Assembly (NCBI GenBank): GCA_036365455.1
Contig: JAWQUS010000008.1
Coordinates: 14,057,501-14,121,500 of the forward strand
DNA length: 64,000 nucleotides
Reading direction: 5' to 3'
DNA from: Macrosoma leucophasiata
Taxonomy: Eukaryota; Arthropoda; Insecta; Lepidoptera; Hedylidae
Within the stretch, counting starts at the first letter, position 1, and every line of letters begins with the position of its first letter. The position numbers and the translations under genes were made by a program. This document shows, piece after piece, positions 42,859 to 53,470 of this stretch. The notes beneath the pieces are model-generated. The model searched no databases. It saw only the letters and a program-made list of their open reading frames with translations, and was not told the origin of the DNA.

Positions 42859-43507
42859 AAAGTAAAGTAAAACAGCCGGTTCTTCAAAAAGAGAGTTCCA
42901 GTTAAGCAGTTCAAAGTTTATCTAGACGATTAACAGACGAATAAGATACCACATCTTATCTTATTTAATTATGAAAAAAAAGACAGCGCTATAGAATTTA
43001 TATTATTAACTGGATTCGTCATAATATTTAGTACCCACAAACTAAAAAAACGTGTCTACTAATCATGAATTAGTTAATTACCTAAAATAAACAGAATATT
43101 TATACAACCAATTCCATAATAATGCAAAGTTGTAAATTCGAGATCCCTCACGGGGTAGGCAGAGAGCGCGTAATGTAAAATATTGATAATTTACATATAG
43201 GTAGGTATAATAAATTATTACACAAAACACGGTTATAAACAACGGCCTATGTTTGAAGGTAGGTAGACAATATTATACATGTATTTTCACCCCAAGTCCC
43301 TTACGGGGTAAGAAGAGAGTGAGGAGCGCCAAATATCCCGATCCTGACACATCTCCCGTGCTTTTTCTACATTCATCATTCTTCAACATGCATCATTCTT
43401 CTACATTCATCATTCTTCTACATTCATCATTCTTCTACATTCATCTACTGCCACAATATTATGACTACAATAGCTTTTTAAATAGTAACTTAATAAAGCT
43501 GAATAGA
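42859..43507. repeat. Family E pieces and an 18-bp tandem tract
   Basis: 43284-43370 (CACCCCAAGTCCCTTACGGG, CGCCAAATATCCCGATCC) belongs to family E, and a smaller piece is at 43145-43165. At 43370-43445 CATTCATCATTCTTCTA is repeated about four times. No gene. Confidence 0.55.
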
Positions 43508-43804
43508 CTGCCTCAGTGGTTTAGCGGTAGCAAGCTACTACTACTTACTACTACCCTCGAATCCTGGATTCAATGCCCGGTCGAAGGCTATTAGAGATAA
43601 CGGTGTAAAGTCCATTATTTGCGTTATCTTTTGGGTTTCCACTCCCTGGTAATTTCTTAATAGGTACCTTGGAATTTGGTAATGTGCCCGGGGATGTCAA
43701 CAGGCTACCAGCAAAACATTACCGGCGAATCGAGGGTGTTTGCATGTATGCTTGAATGCATGCATTTACCTCTGCAAACCCCTTCGGGGATTACAGGCGT
43801 AAAG
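43508..43804 (+). mobile_element. tRNA-headed SINE, near full length (297 bp)
   Basis: Begins GACTGCCTCAGTGGTTTAGC, with tRNA-like head and a diverged B box (ATCCTGGATTCAATGCC), then GTACCTTGGAATTTGGTAAT, TGTCAACAGGCTACCAGC, TTGCATGTATGCTTGAATGC and an end CTGCAAACCCCTTCGGGGAT. It serves as the reference for the interrupted copy at 7846 and the reversed one at 30225. Confidence 0.75.
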
Positions 43805-44149
43805 TTGCATTCTCAAAAAGTGCATAGTGCCGCTAAAGAAAGGAGGTTCCATTTCAAAATTTCTTTTACTTTACAAGAAACATGGGACTTATTTTACAGC
43901 TTTTATTTTACTCCGTAACATTACTTTCCAAATCTCATTTCGAGATAGTGCCTTCAATATCTGAGTACAATTTTTGCCATTCCGCAACCGACAGAAAGAA
44001 GATATCCCAAAAACAAAAATAACGTATCAAAGTTTTATCGCGTTCGGGTTGGTTTATAAATTCCGAAGGCACCAACCTTATTATAAACAACAAAATTTTC
44101 AAATGAAGAAATAAATATAAAAATGTAAATAGCTATTTAACAATACCAA

Positions 44150-44480
44150 TAATGGCAACCCATTATACGTCCCACTGCTGGGCACGAGTCTCTCCCCTTT
44201 TTGGGGGGAGGCCTGGAGCCTGCTCCACCACGCTGCTCCAATGCGGTTTGGTGGAGATACGGGTAAGTGGCCAAACCTCTGTCGGATGTTTTCAAACCGC
44301 CCATAAGGCCTCCGACAACGACTGCTATCTGTCGATAGCAGCTTAACGTGCCCTCCAAAGCACGGAAACGCGCATTTTAACTTGCCACTAGCGGTCACCC
44401 ATCACACACCCGACCGCGTCCGTAATGCTTAACCGAGTAGATCGCTTACGATCTACACCAGCCGCGGGGCCATGCGCGCT
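44150..44480 (-). mobile_element. 5S-rRNA-derived SINE (SINE3 type)
   Basis: On the minus strand the 5' region reads CGATCTACTCGGTTAAGCAT, then ACGGACGCGGTCGGGTG and GATGGGTGACCGCTAGTGG. This keeps the order and spacing of the 5S rRNA internal promoter (GTTAAGC box A and GATGGGTGACCG box C). The body has GGCCTCCCCCCAAAAAGGGG and ends CAGCAGTGGGACGTATAATG, the tail wording shared with LINEs. Flanking target duplications were not found. Confidence 0.75.
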
Positions 44481-45297
44481 TCTAATTGCTATATACATAT
44501 ACGTACCTATAAGCAGAAGTTTTTTTTCGGCGATACTTAATGTCCCCACAGCCCGCCCACTAGCGGAAGGATTTTCTTCTAGTGACAGATAATTCTTCTA
44601 CTAGTGCAGACAGTTAACCGAACAATGGTGGTTAAACCATTCCAATGGGCTGATAGTACGTGCAATAACGTAAGATGGGTAGCAGCGTCCTGTGCTAAAG
44701 CTATCGCCACTGTGATAGTCCGCATGACTAGCGTGGCGATTATGGAAAAACCTCCCTTATGGAGAGGCTTTACTCCAACAGTGAATATCTTTCGGCATGA
44801 TGATTATGAATATATATGTATGTATCTTCAAGCCAGCTTCCTAACGGGGTTGGCAGAGAGTGTAAAGAATAATGATAATGAAAGCTACCATAAAAAAAGA
44901 TAAAAAAAATGTCTCATGTCATCAAAAAGCCCTCATTGAGTTTCCCCATGTACCACAATCCCCATTTAGGACCACGCCCCCGAAGCTTCGGGGACAGATA
45001 TGTCCGGGGTACGAGGATTCGTCTCAATCTCCGAACCCCCCCCCCCCTCTTTTGCGCTTTGCGCGGAGGGAGGGATGATGAAGATTAGTAGTAGTAGTAA
45101 TGAAAGCAGAACGATTTCACTCCGAGACTCGTTTTTTCCAGAAAACTCTAAATTTATTACACCAATTATTAATTAATGAACTAAATAGCGGGCAAATAAA
45201 CTAAAACATCATCATGAATTGAAGCGTTAGTGTACTTCATGCTAATTTAACTAATGAACATGAAATTCAAATATCATATCCGAAAATAACGTACTTA
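44481..45297. other. Unassigned stretch with family E scrap
   Basis: 44815-44860 (GTATCTTCAAGCCAGCTTCC, ACGGGGTTGGCAGAGAGTG) is a family E end. 45030-45100 has a C run and AGTAGTAGTAGTA simple sequence. No supported gene. Confidence 0.4.
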
Positions 45298-45580
45298 CCT
45301 ATACAAATAAATAAAATTGGAGTGTCTGTTTGTAATATAAAAATAACAGCTTTTCACTCAATGCATATGTATGTATACACATATACAAAAACAACATTTT
45401 TACAATTTTTGTCTGTTTGTCCGTCCGTCCGTCCGTCCGGACTTTCACTGGCAGTTAGATTATGAAATAAGGAGTGGAGTAACTTATGCTACTTTTATAC
45501 TAGCTGCGCCCACGACTTCGACCGGGTAGATACTGAACAATCATAAGTTTTCCCGCGGATGAAGTCGCGGGCACAGCTAG
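45298..45580 (+). mobile_element. Non-autonomous Helitron, 283 bp, with doubled inverted 3' end
   Basis: Begins CCTATACAAATAAATAAAAT (first base changed from the usual TC) and ends CCCGCGGATGAAGTCGCGGG, CACAGCTAG then T; the CCCGCG/CGCGGG arms form the terminal hairpin. An inverted copy of the same end, CTAGCTGCGCCCACGACTTC, starts at 45500. Relative of the element at 10310. Confidence 0.75.
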
Positions 45581-45914
45581 TACTAAATATAAACGTTTCT
45601 AATTTGAGTTTCACCGAGACTGTAATAATTTCAATTGGGGACTTATGATTTCGAACAAACAAATTTGAAAATCGATTTAGGGTTGAATGAGAACGCTCTT
45701 GCTTAATCTGCAAAACTTTGTTTAGTTTTAGTGACTATTGAAGTAAAGTAATGAATTTTCGATTAATTAAACATACTCCATCGCGTTCAAGTATGTAACT
45801 GTACTGTATAAATAATACTGTAATTTTGCATAATGTCTAAAATTAATAGACTGCGGGCGTGTCTTGACCTCTTACTGTCGATAAAATATATAGTAGTTAT
45901 ATATACATAAGTAT

Positions 45915-46203
45915 ACTGGTGGTAGAGCTCCAATGACGGACCTCACGCGCGTAAGCACCACGACATTACCTAATATACTTGCCGCTAAATGGTAGTCTTC
46001 AGCACTATCGTGCTCCAGTCAGGTGGGAATGTACGGCCCTGTAATTTCCGGCACAGAGGCATAACATCTTAGGCCTCAGGAGTGGTAACGCATCTGCATT
46101 TTGACCTTGGTCTTTGTGTAAGAGTCTATAGGCTGCAGTCATCACTTAACATCAATGTGAACTGCAGGTTTGTTTGCCACTTCCATTTCCATTACATAAA
46201 AAA
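45915..46203 (+). mobile_element. CR1-type LINE tail unit, full length
   Basis: ACTGGTGGTAGAGCTCCAAT through TTGCCGCTAAATGGTAG and CATCAATGTGAACTGCAG to CATTACATAAAAAAATAC, in true orientation. Confidence 0.75.
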
Positions 46204-46423
46204 ATACATGAATAATATACTAATCTTTTAAATATTGCTTAGTATTACGGAACATGCCGAGGAGGTTTTTAAAATATATGGTGAACGAATCCAGTGGGAC
46301 AGGTAAAAAGTAGTAAAAACAAAGCAGAATGCATGAATATTTTAAAAGTTAATTTCCATCCATCGATTGTCAAATCAAGTCAATGCAATTTCTCTAGTCA
46401 ACATTTTGGTAAAAGTTTTGTTA

Positions 46424-46957
46424 TAGGTTAGGGTCCCACTGCAGAATCATTTCGTTCATCTAGATATGCTGCAAACCTATTATACTATTTTTACGCATAT
46501 TTAAAATCTAGAGAACATACCTATATCCACTAGGTTGCCTATCAAAAAATGGCCGCAAGTAACTTTTTTTTAAAACGTTTTTTTTTTTAGTTTTTTTAAA
46601 TAAATTTTGTTCTGAGACTCTGAAAAATCACGACTGCCGTTGCGCACTTGGCCGCATCTACATATTTTACTTCCGCCCCGATAACTTTTTACGTCGATAA
46701 CGTACATGTTCTATTTATATATCATATTAAAGTTATTTTTTTTTTTCACATTATTATGATAAACGGGAGCCGCATTAAATCGGCCGCAAATGATGAGTTG
46801 CTGTCTGTTAAAGATAAAAAAATAATTAAAAATACTTGCGGCCAAATTTTGATAGGCTTAGTGGATATATATTCTCTAGATTATAAATATGCGTAAAAAT
46901 TAAGTTTGCTGCATATCTGGATGAACGAAACGATTGATGCAGTGGGATCTTAATCTA
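46424..46957. mobile_element. TIR element without tRNA array, 534 bp
   Basis: Left arm TAGGTTAGGGTCCCACTGCA and the right arm reversed (TAGATTAAGATCCCACTGCA) stay alike for about 140 bp, through TTTACGCATATTTAAAATCT, CTATCCACTAGGTTGCCTATC-like text and GGCCGCAAGTA. TTA lies on both sides (46421-46423, 46958-46960). The core contains GCAACGGCAGTCGTG reversed and GGGGCGGAAGTAAAAT reversed, matched at 33125-33220 next to the tRNA array. Confidence 0.75.
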
Positions 46958-48250
46958 TTAGGAAATACAGCAAATTTTAATATTATGAAATGATAAACCA
47001 TATTTATGTTATCACTAAAAACCTTTTTTTAAATTTGATTGGAGAGTTATAGTTACGTACTTCCTTTAGTTTACGTGATAAAATATAGCTTTTGTGTATC
47101 TTTAATTTCATTCATATCTGTTCGGCTGTTTGGGCGTGATTGAGTAACAAATAACCATTCAAACTCACATTTTAAATAAATAGATATAATATTGTTACAT
47201 AAAAATGAAATTAAAACATTATGTTTATGTTAAGGCGGGTTTAATTTACATCTAAATACAATGACATGTAATATAAAAAAGGGAAGCAAGTGAAATTAAA
47301 GTAGGTTTCAAACCGATGGACCGTCAATATCCGAACACGAATGGTTTGGCGAAATTAACCGACGCATTCTAATGATGTTGTACCAAGTACTTCCTTTTTC
47401 ATTGCGTCAAAACCACATTTTCTTAAAATGAAACCTTGCTGGATCGATTCATTACCCCCTAAACCCCCGCATACTAAATGTCACGAAAATCGTTGGAGCC
47501 ATTTCCGAGATTCGGTCGTCTCTAGCGATGAATAGAATCGTAATGTTGCGTATTTATTATTTTAAATTATCTCCTAAATTACTTAACCAAATAACATACT
47601 TCGAAGGACTCATTTTGTCAACATAAAATTATCTTGACGACAAAATCATACAGGTATTTTGAAAAATATTTAATTGGTTTGTAAAAATAATAAAACCTAA
47701 ATAGGTATTACTTGTGCGGGGATCGAACGCCCGACCCTCGACTCCAGCGATCGTAACACACCGCTGCCTGGACTAACCGGATCGTCAAACACAAACGTCA
47801 TAAAATACAAAAATCGTACCTATATTTTGATTAAAGAAGTTACTTTATCAACGAAATCAGTGTAGTAAATGTTCGTACTTATTTGTTAGTCTACTTGCAA
47901 ACCGTATCAAAAAATAATTCAGCTAAATAACAGCTAATCGAAACGCTTGTTAAATTTGATTTTGAAAACACAACTAAACCATGGTACTTATATTTATTTC
48001 TCCCAAACAAATATTATCAAATTGAAAAATATGAACATCAATCATAGTAGGTGTTTTGGTTCACCTGTCGTGCCATCATATATCATGCCATGCGACGTGG
48101 ACGGCGTGTCTATAGTTGGATTACAACTTTTTGGATTATTATCATCGTTTCTGTTGGGGAATCCGGATTGTAATATGACTCCCCTAATGGGTACATATTG
48201 GATCTTCAAACCCCTGCCATGTCAAAAGCAAACCCAATAAAATTACATTT
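46958..48250. other. Unassigned stretch with one tRNA-like SINE head
   Basis: No gene supported. The 97-residue frame at 47947 lacks any motif. Confidence 0.35.
47713..47790 (-). mobile_element. tRNA-like SINE head
   Basis: Reverse complement GACGATCCGGTTAGTCCAGG..GGTCGGGCGTTCGATCCCCG has A- and B-box-like blocks with tRNA-like spacing, but no continuous tRNA fold was found. It differs from the CTGCCTCAGTGG SINE head. Confidence 0.5.
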
Positions 48251-48521
48251 ACTGGTGGTAGAGCTCCAGTGACGGAGCTCGCGGGCGTAGGCATCATCGC
48301 ATTACCTAATATACTTGCCGCTAAATGGTAGTGTTCAGCACAATCGTGTTCCGGTCAGGTGGTATTTTCCGGCACAGAGGCATAACACCTTAGGCCTCAG
48401 GAGTAGTAACGCATCTGCATTTTGACCTCGGTCTTTGTGTGGGTGTCTATAGGCTGCAGTCATCACTTAACATCAATGTGAACTGCATGCTTGTTTGCCA
48501 CTTCCATTACATAAAAAAAAA
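48251..48521 (+). mobile_element. CR1-type LINE tail unit, full length
   Basis: ACTGGTGGTAGAGCTCCAGT to CACTTCCATTACATAAAAAA in true orientation. It lacks about 18 bp of the AATGTACGGCCCTG block. Confidence 0.75.
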
Positions 48522-48589
48522 CATCAAAAGCATTTTCTAATCGTCCGTTAGTAATTTATATAAAACTAACTAATTAACGGACTTCGTCT

Positions 48590-49394
48590 GCGTAGAATTT
48601 AATCCGGAAAAAAAAGAAATCGAAATTACTTCTTATTACATCAGCTATCTACCAGTGAAAAGTCCCGTCGAAATCAGTGCAGGTGTTCCAGAGATAGATA
48701 GACAGACAGAAATGTGATGTAATTTTAGTAGACACATGTAGACCGTGTAAAACATATGACTTACTTGACTTAATGTCCTATTTCCCCTAGGTGGGGCAGA
48801 GGGCGTCTACAATACTCCGCCATCGCGATCTGTCTTGGGCTGCGCGCTTCACCTCGGACCATGTCAGCCCGATTGTCTTAATTTCGGCCGCTACTGAACG
48901 TCTCCAAGTGTATTTGGGACGGCCACGTTTCCTCTTCCACTGTGGAGTCCATTCTAGAGCTTGTCTAGGAATGTGGTCGGGAGGTCTTCTGAGAGTGTAG
49001 CCAATCCATGTCAATTTGCGGCGTCTGATTTGCGGACCGATCGGGGTTTCACGACAAAGATTCCATAGGTCTTCGTTGGAGATCTTTTCTGGCCAGAAGA
49101 TGCCCAGGATCTGTCGTAGGCATCTGTTTATAAAAACCTGGATTCGCCACGTGATGTCTTGGGTCACTCTCCAAGTCTCGCAACCATAAAGCAATACAGT
49201 TTTGACATTAGAGCGAAAAATTTTCAGTTTTACTCTCCGTGTCAGTTTCCTAGATTGCCATATAGGTCGCAGCTGCGCAAAGGTTGCCCGGGCTTTGGCT
49301 ATCCTCGAACAACATATGCATACAGTAAAAAGCAATAATTTTTATATTACAAACCGACACTCCAATTTTATTTATTTTTAGGTATGTATAGATT
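48590..49394 (-). mobile_element. Helitron relic split by a LINE fragment
   Basis: Left part ACGGACTTCGTCTGCGTAG, ATTACATCAGCTATCTACCA and the right part AGTAAAAAGCAATAATTTTT, ACACTCCAATTTTATTTATT are consecutive in the intact relatives at 10310 and 45298. The CTRR tip itself is eroded. Confidence 0.6.
48759..49310 (-). mobile_element. RTE-like LINE 3' fragment with 8-bp TSD
   Basis: 552 bp bracketed by AACATATG (48751-48758 and 49311-49318). Encodes the end of a reverse-transcriptase protein in one open frame down to the stop at 48787: RIAKARATFAQLRPIWQSRK, FRSNVKTVLLYGCETWRVT, RRRKLTWIGYTLRRPPDHIP, RKRGRPKYTWRRSVAAEI and AAQDRSRWRSIVDALCPT. The first eight residues of the long frame (MLFTVCIC) come from the host Helitron. 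The catalytic core is missing through 5' truncation. The YGCETW / TWIG / GRPKTTW series is typical of RTE-like elements. A short 3' UTR ends in AAGTCAAGTAAGT. Confidence 0.8.
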
Positions 49395-50029
49395 ATAGAT
49401 TATGAAGACACTTATCAATATAGTCGCAGCTAATTAATATTTTCATTTCCTTAGCTACGTTGAAATAAATATTTTTCAAGCATGGATGGATGTAAGGTTG
49501 AAACGCGAAGTCCCCTTCCAAGGCAAAACAAAGGAAAATTATGTATCTTGATCATTTTTTAAATATTAATAAGAGCTAAAGCTGCGGAGGTAGGGAGGAG
49601 AATGCGGGCATTCTTCACTTAGATAGAATGAATAGAATAATTGGGCAGAAAATGTATCTGATAAGATAAGTAGGTATATTTTGTTGGGTGGGTAGGTACT
49701 TTCTTTTATAGCTTAGGAAATAATGCTACGCATGTCTTTGTGTAAATGCTTGAAAACATTACCGTACTAAGTACCCAAAAAGAAATGTTAGCCTACGATA
49801 AAGACAATCGAATAGTTTCGTAGAGCGCTATCCCTGCTGCACACTGCTTACGAAAGCACTAATAGTCCGGTATTAGTCAAAACGTCACATAGGTAAGGTA
49901 TGAAAGAGATAACTCTCTACAAACCCGAAATAAGTCAAAGTCATAGAGCAACTCGGCCCACTGGTCGTGGCGGATCGGAGGGGAGTAGCCATAACGTTTA
50001 TTACCGATGCAAAACATAGCCAGCGTCCC
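49395..50029. other. Unassigned stretch before the minisatellite
   Basis: Nothing recognised. 49900-50029 is GC-richer and non-repetitive and leads straight into the array. Confidence 0.4.
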
Positions 50030-51405
50030 GACGCCCAGCGTCCCGACGCCCAGCGTCCCGACGCCCAGCGTCCCGACGCCCAGCGTCCCGACGCCCAGCG
50101 TCCCGACGCCCAGCGTCCCGACGCCCAGGGTCCCGACGCCCAGCGTCCCGACGCCCAGCGTCCCGACGCCCAGCGTCCCGACGCCCAGCGTCCCGACGCC
50201 GAGCGTCCCGACGCCCAGCGTCCCGACGCCGAGCGTCCCGACGCCGAGCGTCCCGACGCCCAGCGTCCCGACGCCCAGCGTCCCGACGCCCAGCGTCCCG
50301 ACGCCCAGCGTCCCGACGCCCAGCGTCCCGACGCCCAGCGTCCCGACGCCCAGCGTCCCGACGCCCAGCGTCCCGACGCCGAGCGTCCCGACGCCCAGCG
50401 TCCCGACGTCGAGCGTCTCGACGCCCAGCGTCCCGACGTCGAGCGTCTCGACGCCATGCGTCCAGATGCCCAGCGTCCCGACGTCGAGCGTCCCGCCGCC
50501 CAGCGTCCGACGCCCAGCGTCCCGACGGCCAGCGTCCCGACGCCCAGCGTCCCGACACCCAGCGCCCCGACGTCGAGCGTCTCGACGCCCAGAGACCCGA
50601 CGCCCAGCGTCCCGACGTCGAGCGTCCCGAAGCCCAGCGTCCCGACGTTGAGCGTTAAGACGCCCAGCGTCCCGACGTCGAGCGTCCCGAAGTCTAGCGT
50701 CCCGACGCCCAGTGTCAAAACGCCCAGCGTCCCGACGCCTAGCGTCCCTTCGCCCAGCGTCCCCATGCCCAGCGTTCCGACGCCCAGCGTTCCGACGCCC
50801 AGCGTCCCGACGCCCAGCGTCCCGACGCCCAGCGTTCCGACGCCCAGCGTCCCGACGCCCAGCGACCCGACGCCCAGCGTCCCGACACCCAGCGTCCCGA
50901 CGCCCAGCGACCCGACGCCCAGCGTCCCGACGCCGAGCGACCCGCCGCCCAGCGTCCCAACGGCCAGCGTCCCGACGTCGAGAGCGTCTTGACGCCCAGC
51001 GTCTCGACGCCCAGCGTCCGACGCCAAGCGTCTCGACGCCCTGCTTCCCGACGCCAAGCGTCTTGACGCCCAGCGTCCCGACGCCGAGCGTCCCGACGCC
51101 CAGCGTCCCGACGCCGAGCGTCCCGACGCCCAGCGTCCCGACGTCGAGCGTCTCGACGCCCAGCGTCCCGACGTCGAGCGTCCCGACGTCGAGCGTCTCG
51201 ACGCCCTGCGTCCAGATGCCCAGCGTCCCGACGTCGAGCGTCCCGCCGCCCAGCGCCCGACGCCCAGCGTCCCGACGTCGAGAGCGTCTTGACGCCCAGC
51301 GTCTCGACGCCCAGCGTCCGACGCCAAGCGTCTCGACGCCCTGCTTCCCGACGCCAAGCGTCTCGACGCCCAGCGTCCCGACGCCCAGCGTCCCGACACC
51401 CAGCG
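50030..51405. repeat. GC-rich 15-bp minisatellite (about 1.4 kb)
   Basis: The unit CAGCGTCCCGACGCC is repeated some ninety times with variants (GTCGAGCGTC, GACGCCGAG, some 14-bp and longer units). Each unit holds the dyad GCGTC-CC-GACGC and three CpGs. A block containing GAGAGCGTCTTGACGCCCAG recurs exactly 300 bp apart (50981 and 51281), showing higher-order duplication. Because the period is a multiple of three, long frames are open on both strands (such as PTPSV or VGTLG runs), but none is a credible protein. Confidence 0.95.
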
Positions 51406-51506
51406 TGTTGTTTTTGTATGATCCAAAACTAACCAAAAGTTATATATATCCAAAAATGCTGCCCAATGCCACTATTCCACGCGAACGAAGTTGCGGGCAC
51501 AGCTAG
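51406..51506 (+). mobile_element. Helitron 3' end next to the minisatellite
   Basis: GCGAACGAAGTTGCGGGCAC, AGCTAG then T is a Helitron terminus. The 5' end was not found, so whether the minisatellite lies inside this Helitron is open. Confidence 0.6.
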
Positions 51507-51519
51507 TTATTAATATTTA

Positions 51520-51914
51520 TCTATACATATAATAAAACAGTAAAATCCGCGTGTCTGTACTTTGTATTACGAAAAATTTATTTATTTATTATATTTACGA
51601 AAAACCAATTGGGCGATGTTAAAATAGTATTAGAACACTTTTCAATTATTTTTAAATTTTTTGTCTGTCTGTTTGTCCCTTTGTCCAAGACAATCTGGAA
51701 GAAACTGGACGGATTCGAATGAAACTTTTTGTGGTGTATATAAACTAAGCCTGGCCATCATTTAGGCTACTTTTCACTGCGGGAAAATCACTCTTTCCCA
51801 CGGGAATCTCTACATTTAATTTCATTTTCCTATACATATAATCCGTATCTATCCTTACTACCTTTGACACATTATTTCACTGTGAGGCAATACGAAGGTT
51901 GCCGGGTCAGCTAG
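51520..51914 (+). mobile_element. Non-autonomous Helitron, 395 bp
   Basis: Starts TCTATACATATAATAAAACA after an A (the same 5' end as 35526) and ends GGCAATACGAAGGTTGCC, GGGTCAGCTAG then T. It begins 14 bp after the CTAG of the preceding element. Confidence 0.8.
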
Positions 51915-52418
51915 TTATTAATAATTAAAAAAAGGCATTAAGGCCTTTTTTATTATTTTATTTTCTTTTTATTTTTGTCGATAGATTTTGGTCTAGTTTT
52001 ACCGGCTTTCAGGGTTACACTTTATCCCGCGTCACATCGTGCACATCATACCCTTAACATACTAATTGAGCTACTAAACTAGGTACTTATAAGTTTTATA
52101 ACCTAAACATTTATTTAAACATCTGCTCAGAAGTAAATAATGTTCCTTTGACAATGTTTCGTTCAAAATTCAGCTTAGTTTAATTTGTATTCCCAGCGGT
52201 TCGTATGGGACATTCAAATTACCTTATTATATAGGTATCTACACTAATTTTCGGAACCTTTGTCAATACTTACCTTAGTGGTGGACTCATAATGTATATA
52301 TTGACACTGGCCTGTATAATAGCTCAATAGTAGCGTAACTAGCTCAAATAAATTTAAGAAAAATGATAATGAACGTAGGTAATATTTCTTCAATGAAGAA
52401 ATATTATGAAATCCCAAC
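51915..52418. other. Unassigned stretch
   Basis: Nothing recognised. Confidence 0.4.
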
Positions 52419-52596
52419 TCATATTATAAATACGAAAGTAACTCTGTCTGTCTGTCTGTCTGTTACCTTTTTACGTCCAAATGACTGAACCGATTTTTAT
52501 GAAATTTGGTAGGATACAGAGATAGAGTTGACTTTGAGAAAGAACATAGGCTACTTTTTAAACGCCATCCAAGCGGGCGAAGCTGCGGGCAACTAG
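52419..52596 (+). mobile_element. Short non-autonomous Helitron, 178 bp
   Basis: TCATATTATAAATACGAAAG, CTGTCTGTCTGTCTGTTACC, TAGGCTACTTTTTAAACGCC and an end GCGGGCGAAGCTGCGGGCAA, CTAG then T. Confidence 0.7.
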
Positions 52597-52769
52597 TAGG
52601 TAATATGTTACAGTTTTAAATACTTTTCGGAGTTTCGTTTTTCGGCTGTTGAGTATTGCACTACGAGACAAAGACAACCTTTTTTTATCAACTACAAACC
52701 TATCTTCTTTAAAAGAACAGAAACCAAAAAGAAAATACTTACCTGTACTTGTCTAGAAGAAGTATTTTG

Positions 52770-53051
52770 AACGTATAACGGTAACGTTGAACGGGGCAGG
52801 TTGAGAGGTTGGAGCCCCAAATATTTCGGATCTACCAATCTCTCTTCAGCTATCTCTATTCTATCATGTCCCTTCTACATTCACTCTTTCCCTACACACC
52901 GATTCTGAAGACTCTTAAGAGATTCTACTTTTGGAAAGTCCTCGGCCTGTTTGATCAAGTAGCGTAGCGAAGTATTAGTCTTGGTTATTTACCGAGATAA
53001 TGGGCGTTCCAAGTTCTTAGTCTACCCCTAAAGTGACTTGGCGTGAAGATA
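52770..53051. repeat. Repeat family E, fuller copy with inverted ends
   Basis: Left block ACGTTGAACGGGGCAGGTTG, GAGCCCCAAATATTTCGGAT and right block CTACCCCTAAAGTGACTTGG, CGTGAAGATAC correspond to opposite ends of the family, the right one inverted. About 280 bp, non-coding and diverged. Confidence 0.5.
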
Positions 53052-53242
53052 CATCCGCACATGTTGGGAATAAATTTTATCGCTAATACCTATACATCCT
53101 CTGAACGAATATCTGATTATTCGCCCAGCTAAACGATGCGGGTGCACCATATATCAATTCATCTTTATATGTATCAATTGATTTATGCGATGCCACCTAT
53201 ACGGCTTTTGTAAATTCGTACCTGTAGCACAGAATTTTAAAT

Positions 53243-53279
53243 ATGGCCGCTGTAAAAATTGCCGTTATTTTCCTAGTAG
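53243..53279 (+). other. Signal-peptide-like start followed by possible donor
   Basis: ATG at 53243 encodes MAAVKIAVIFLV, a compact secretion-signal-like run, followed by G and GTATCG, a passable donor. Without splicing the frame stops at TGA five codons later. No partner exon was identified, so this may be chance. Confidence 0.15.
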
Positions 53280-53470
53280 GTATCGCTGGTCGTTGAACTG
53301 CAATGTTGGATTACCATCTATCAAGAAAAAGGATAAGGTACTCGCACCTACTAAAGTTGTGTACCACGGCATCCCATGGTTTAATACAAAAGCAACCATG
53401 ATTTATTAAAAATCAAACACTGGTATGTTGATGGGCGGATAGCATATTTTAGTATTATTTTATATACTTA

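Noticed and set aside
49311..49335. First eight codons of the 182-residue minus-strand frame
   Set aside because: They lie in the target duplication and host Helitron, outside the LINE insertion.
50030..51405. CRISPR-like array of short repeats
   Set aside because: Units are contiguous with no unique spacers, and the context is eukaryotic.
49877..51506. Very long open frames on both strands (up to about 520 codons)
   Set aside because: They come from a 15-bp tandem repeat whose period is a multiple of three and which lacks stops; products are simple (TPSVP)n or (TLGVG)n runs.
53185..53409. 74-residue frame as a stand-alone gene
   Set aside because: No homology or motif recognised and no credible start context; kept only as a possible partner of the signal-like exon.
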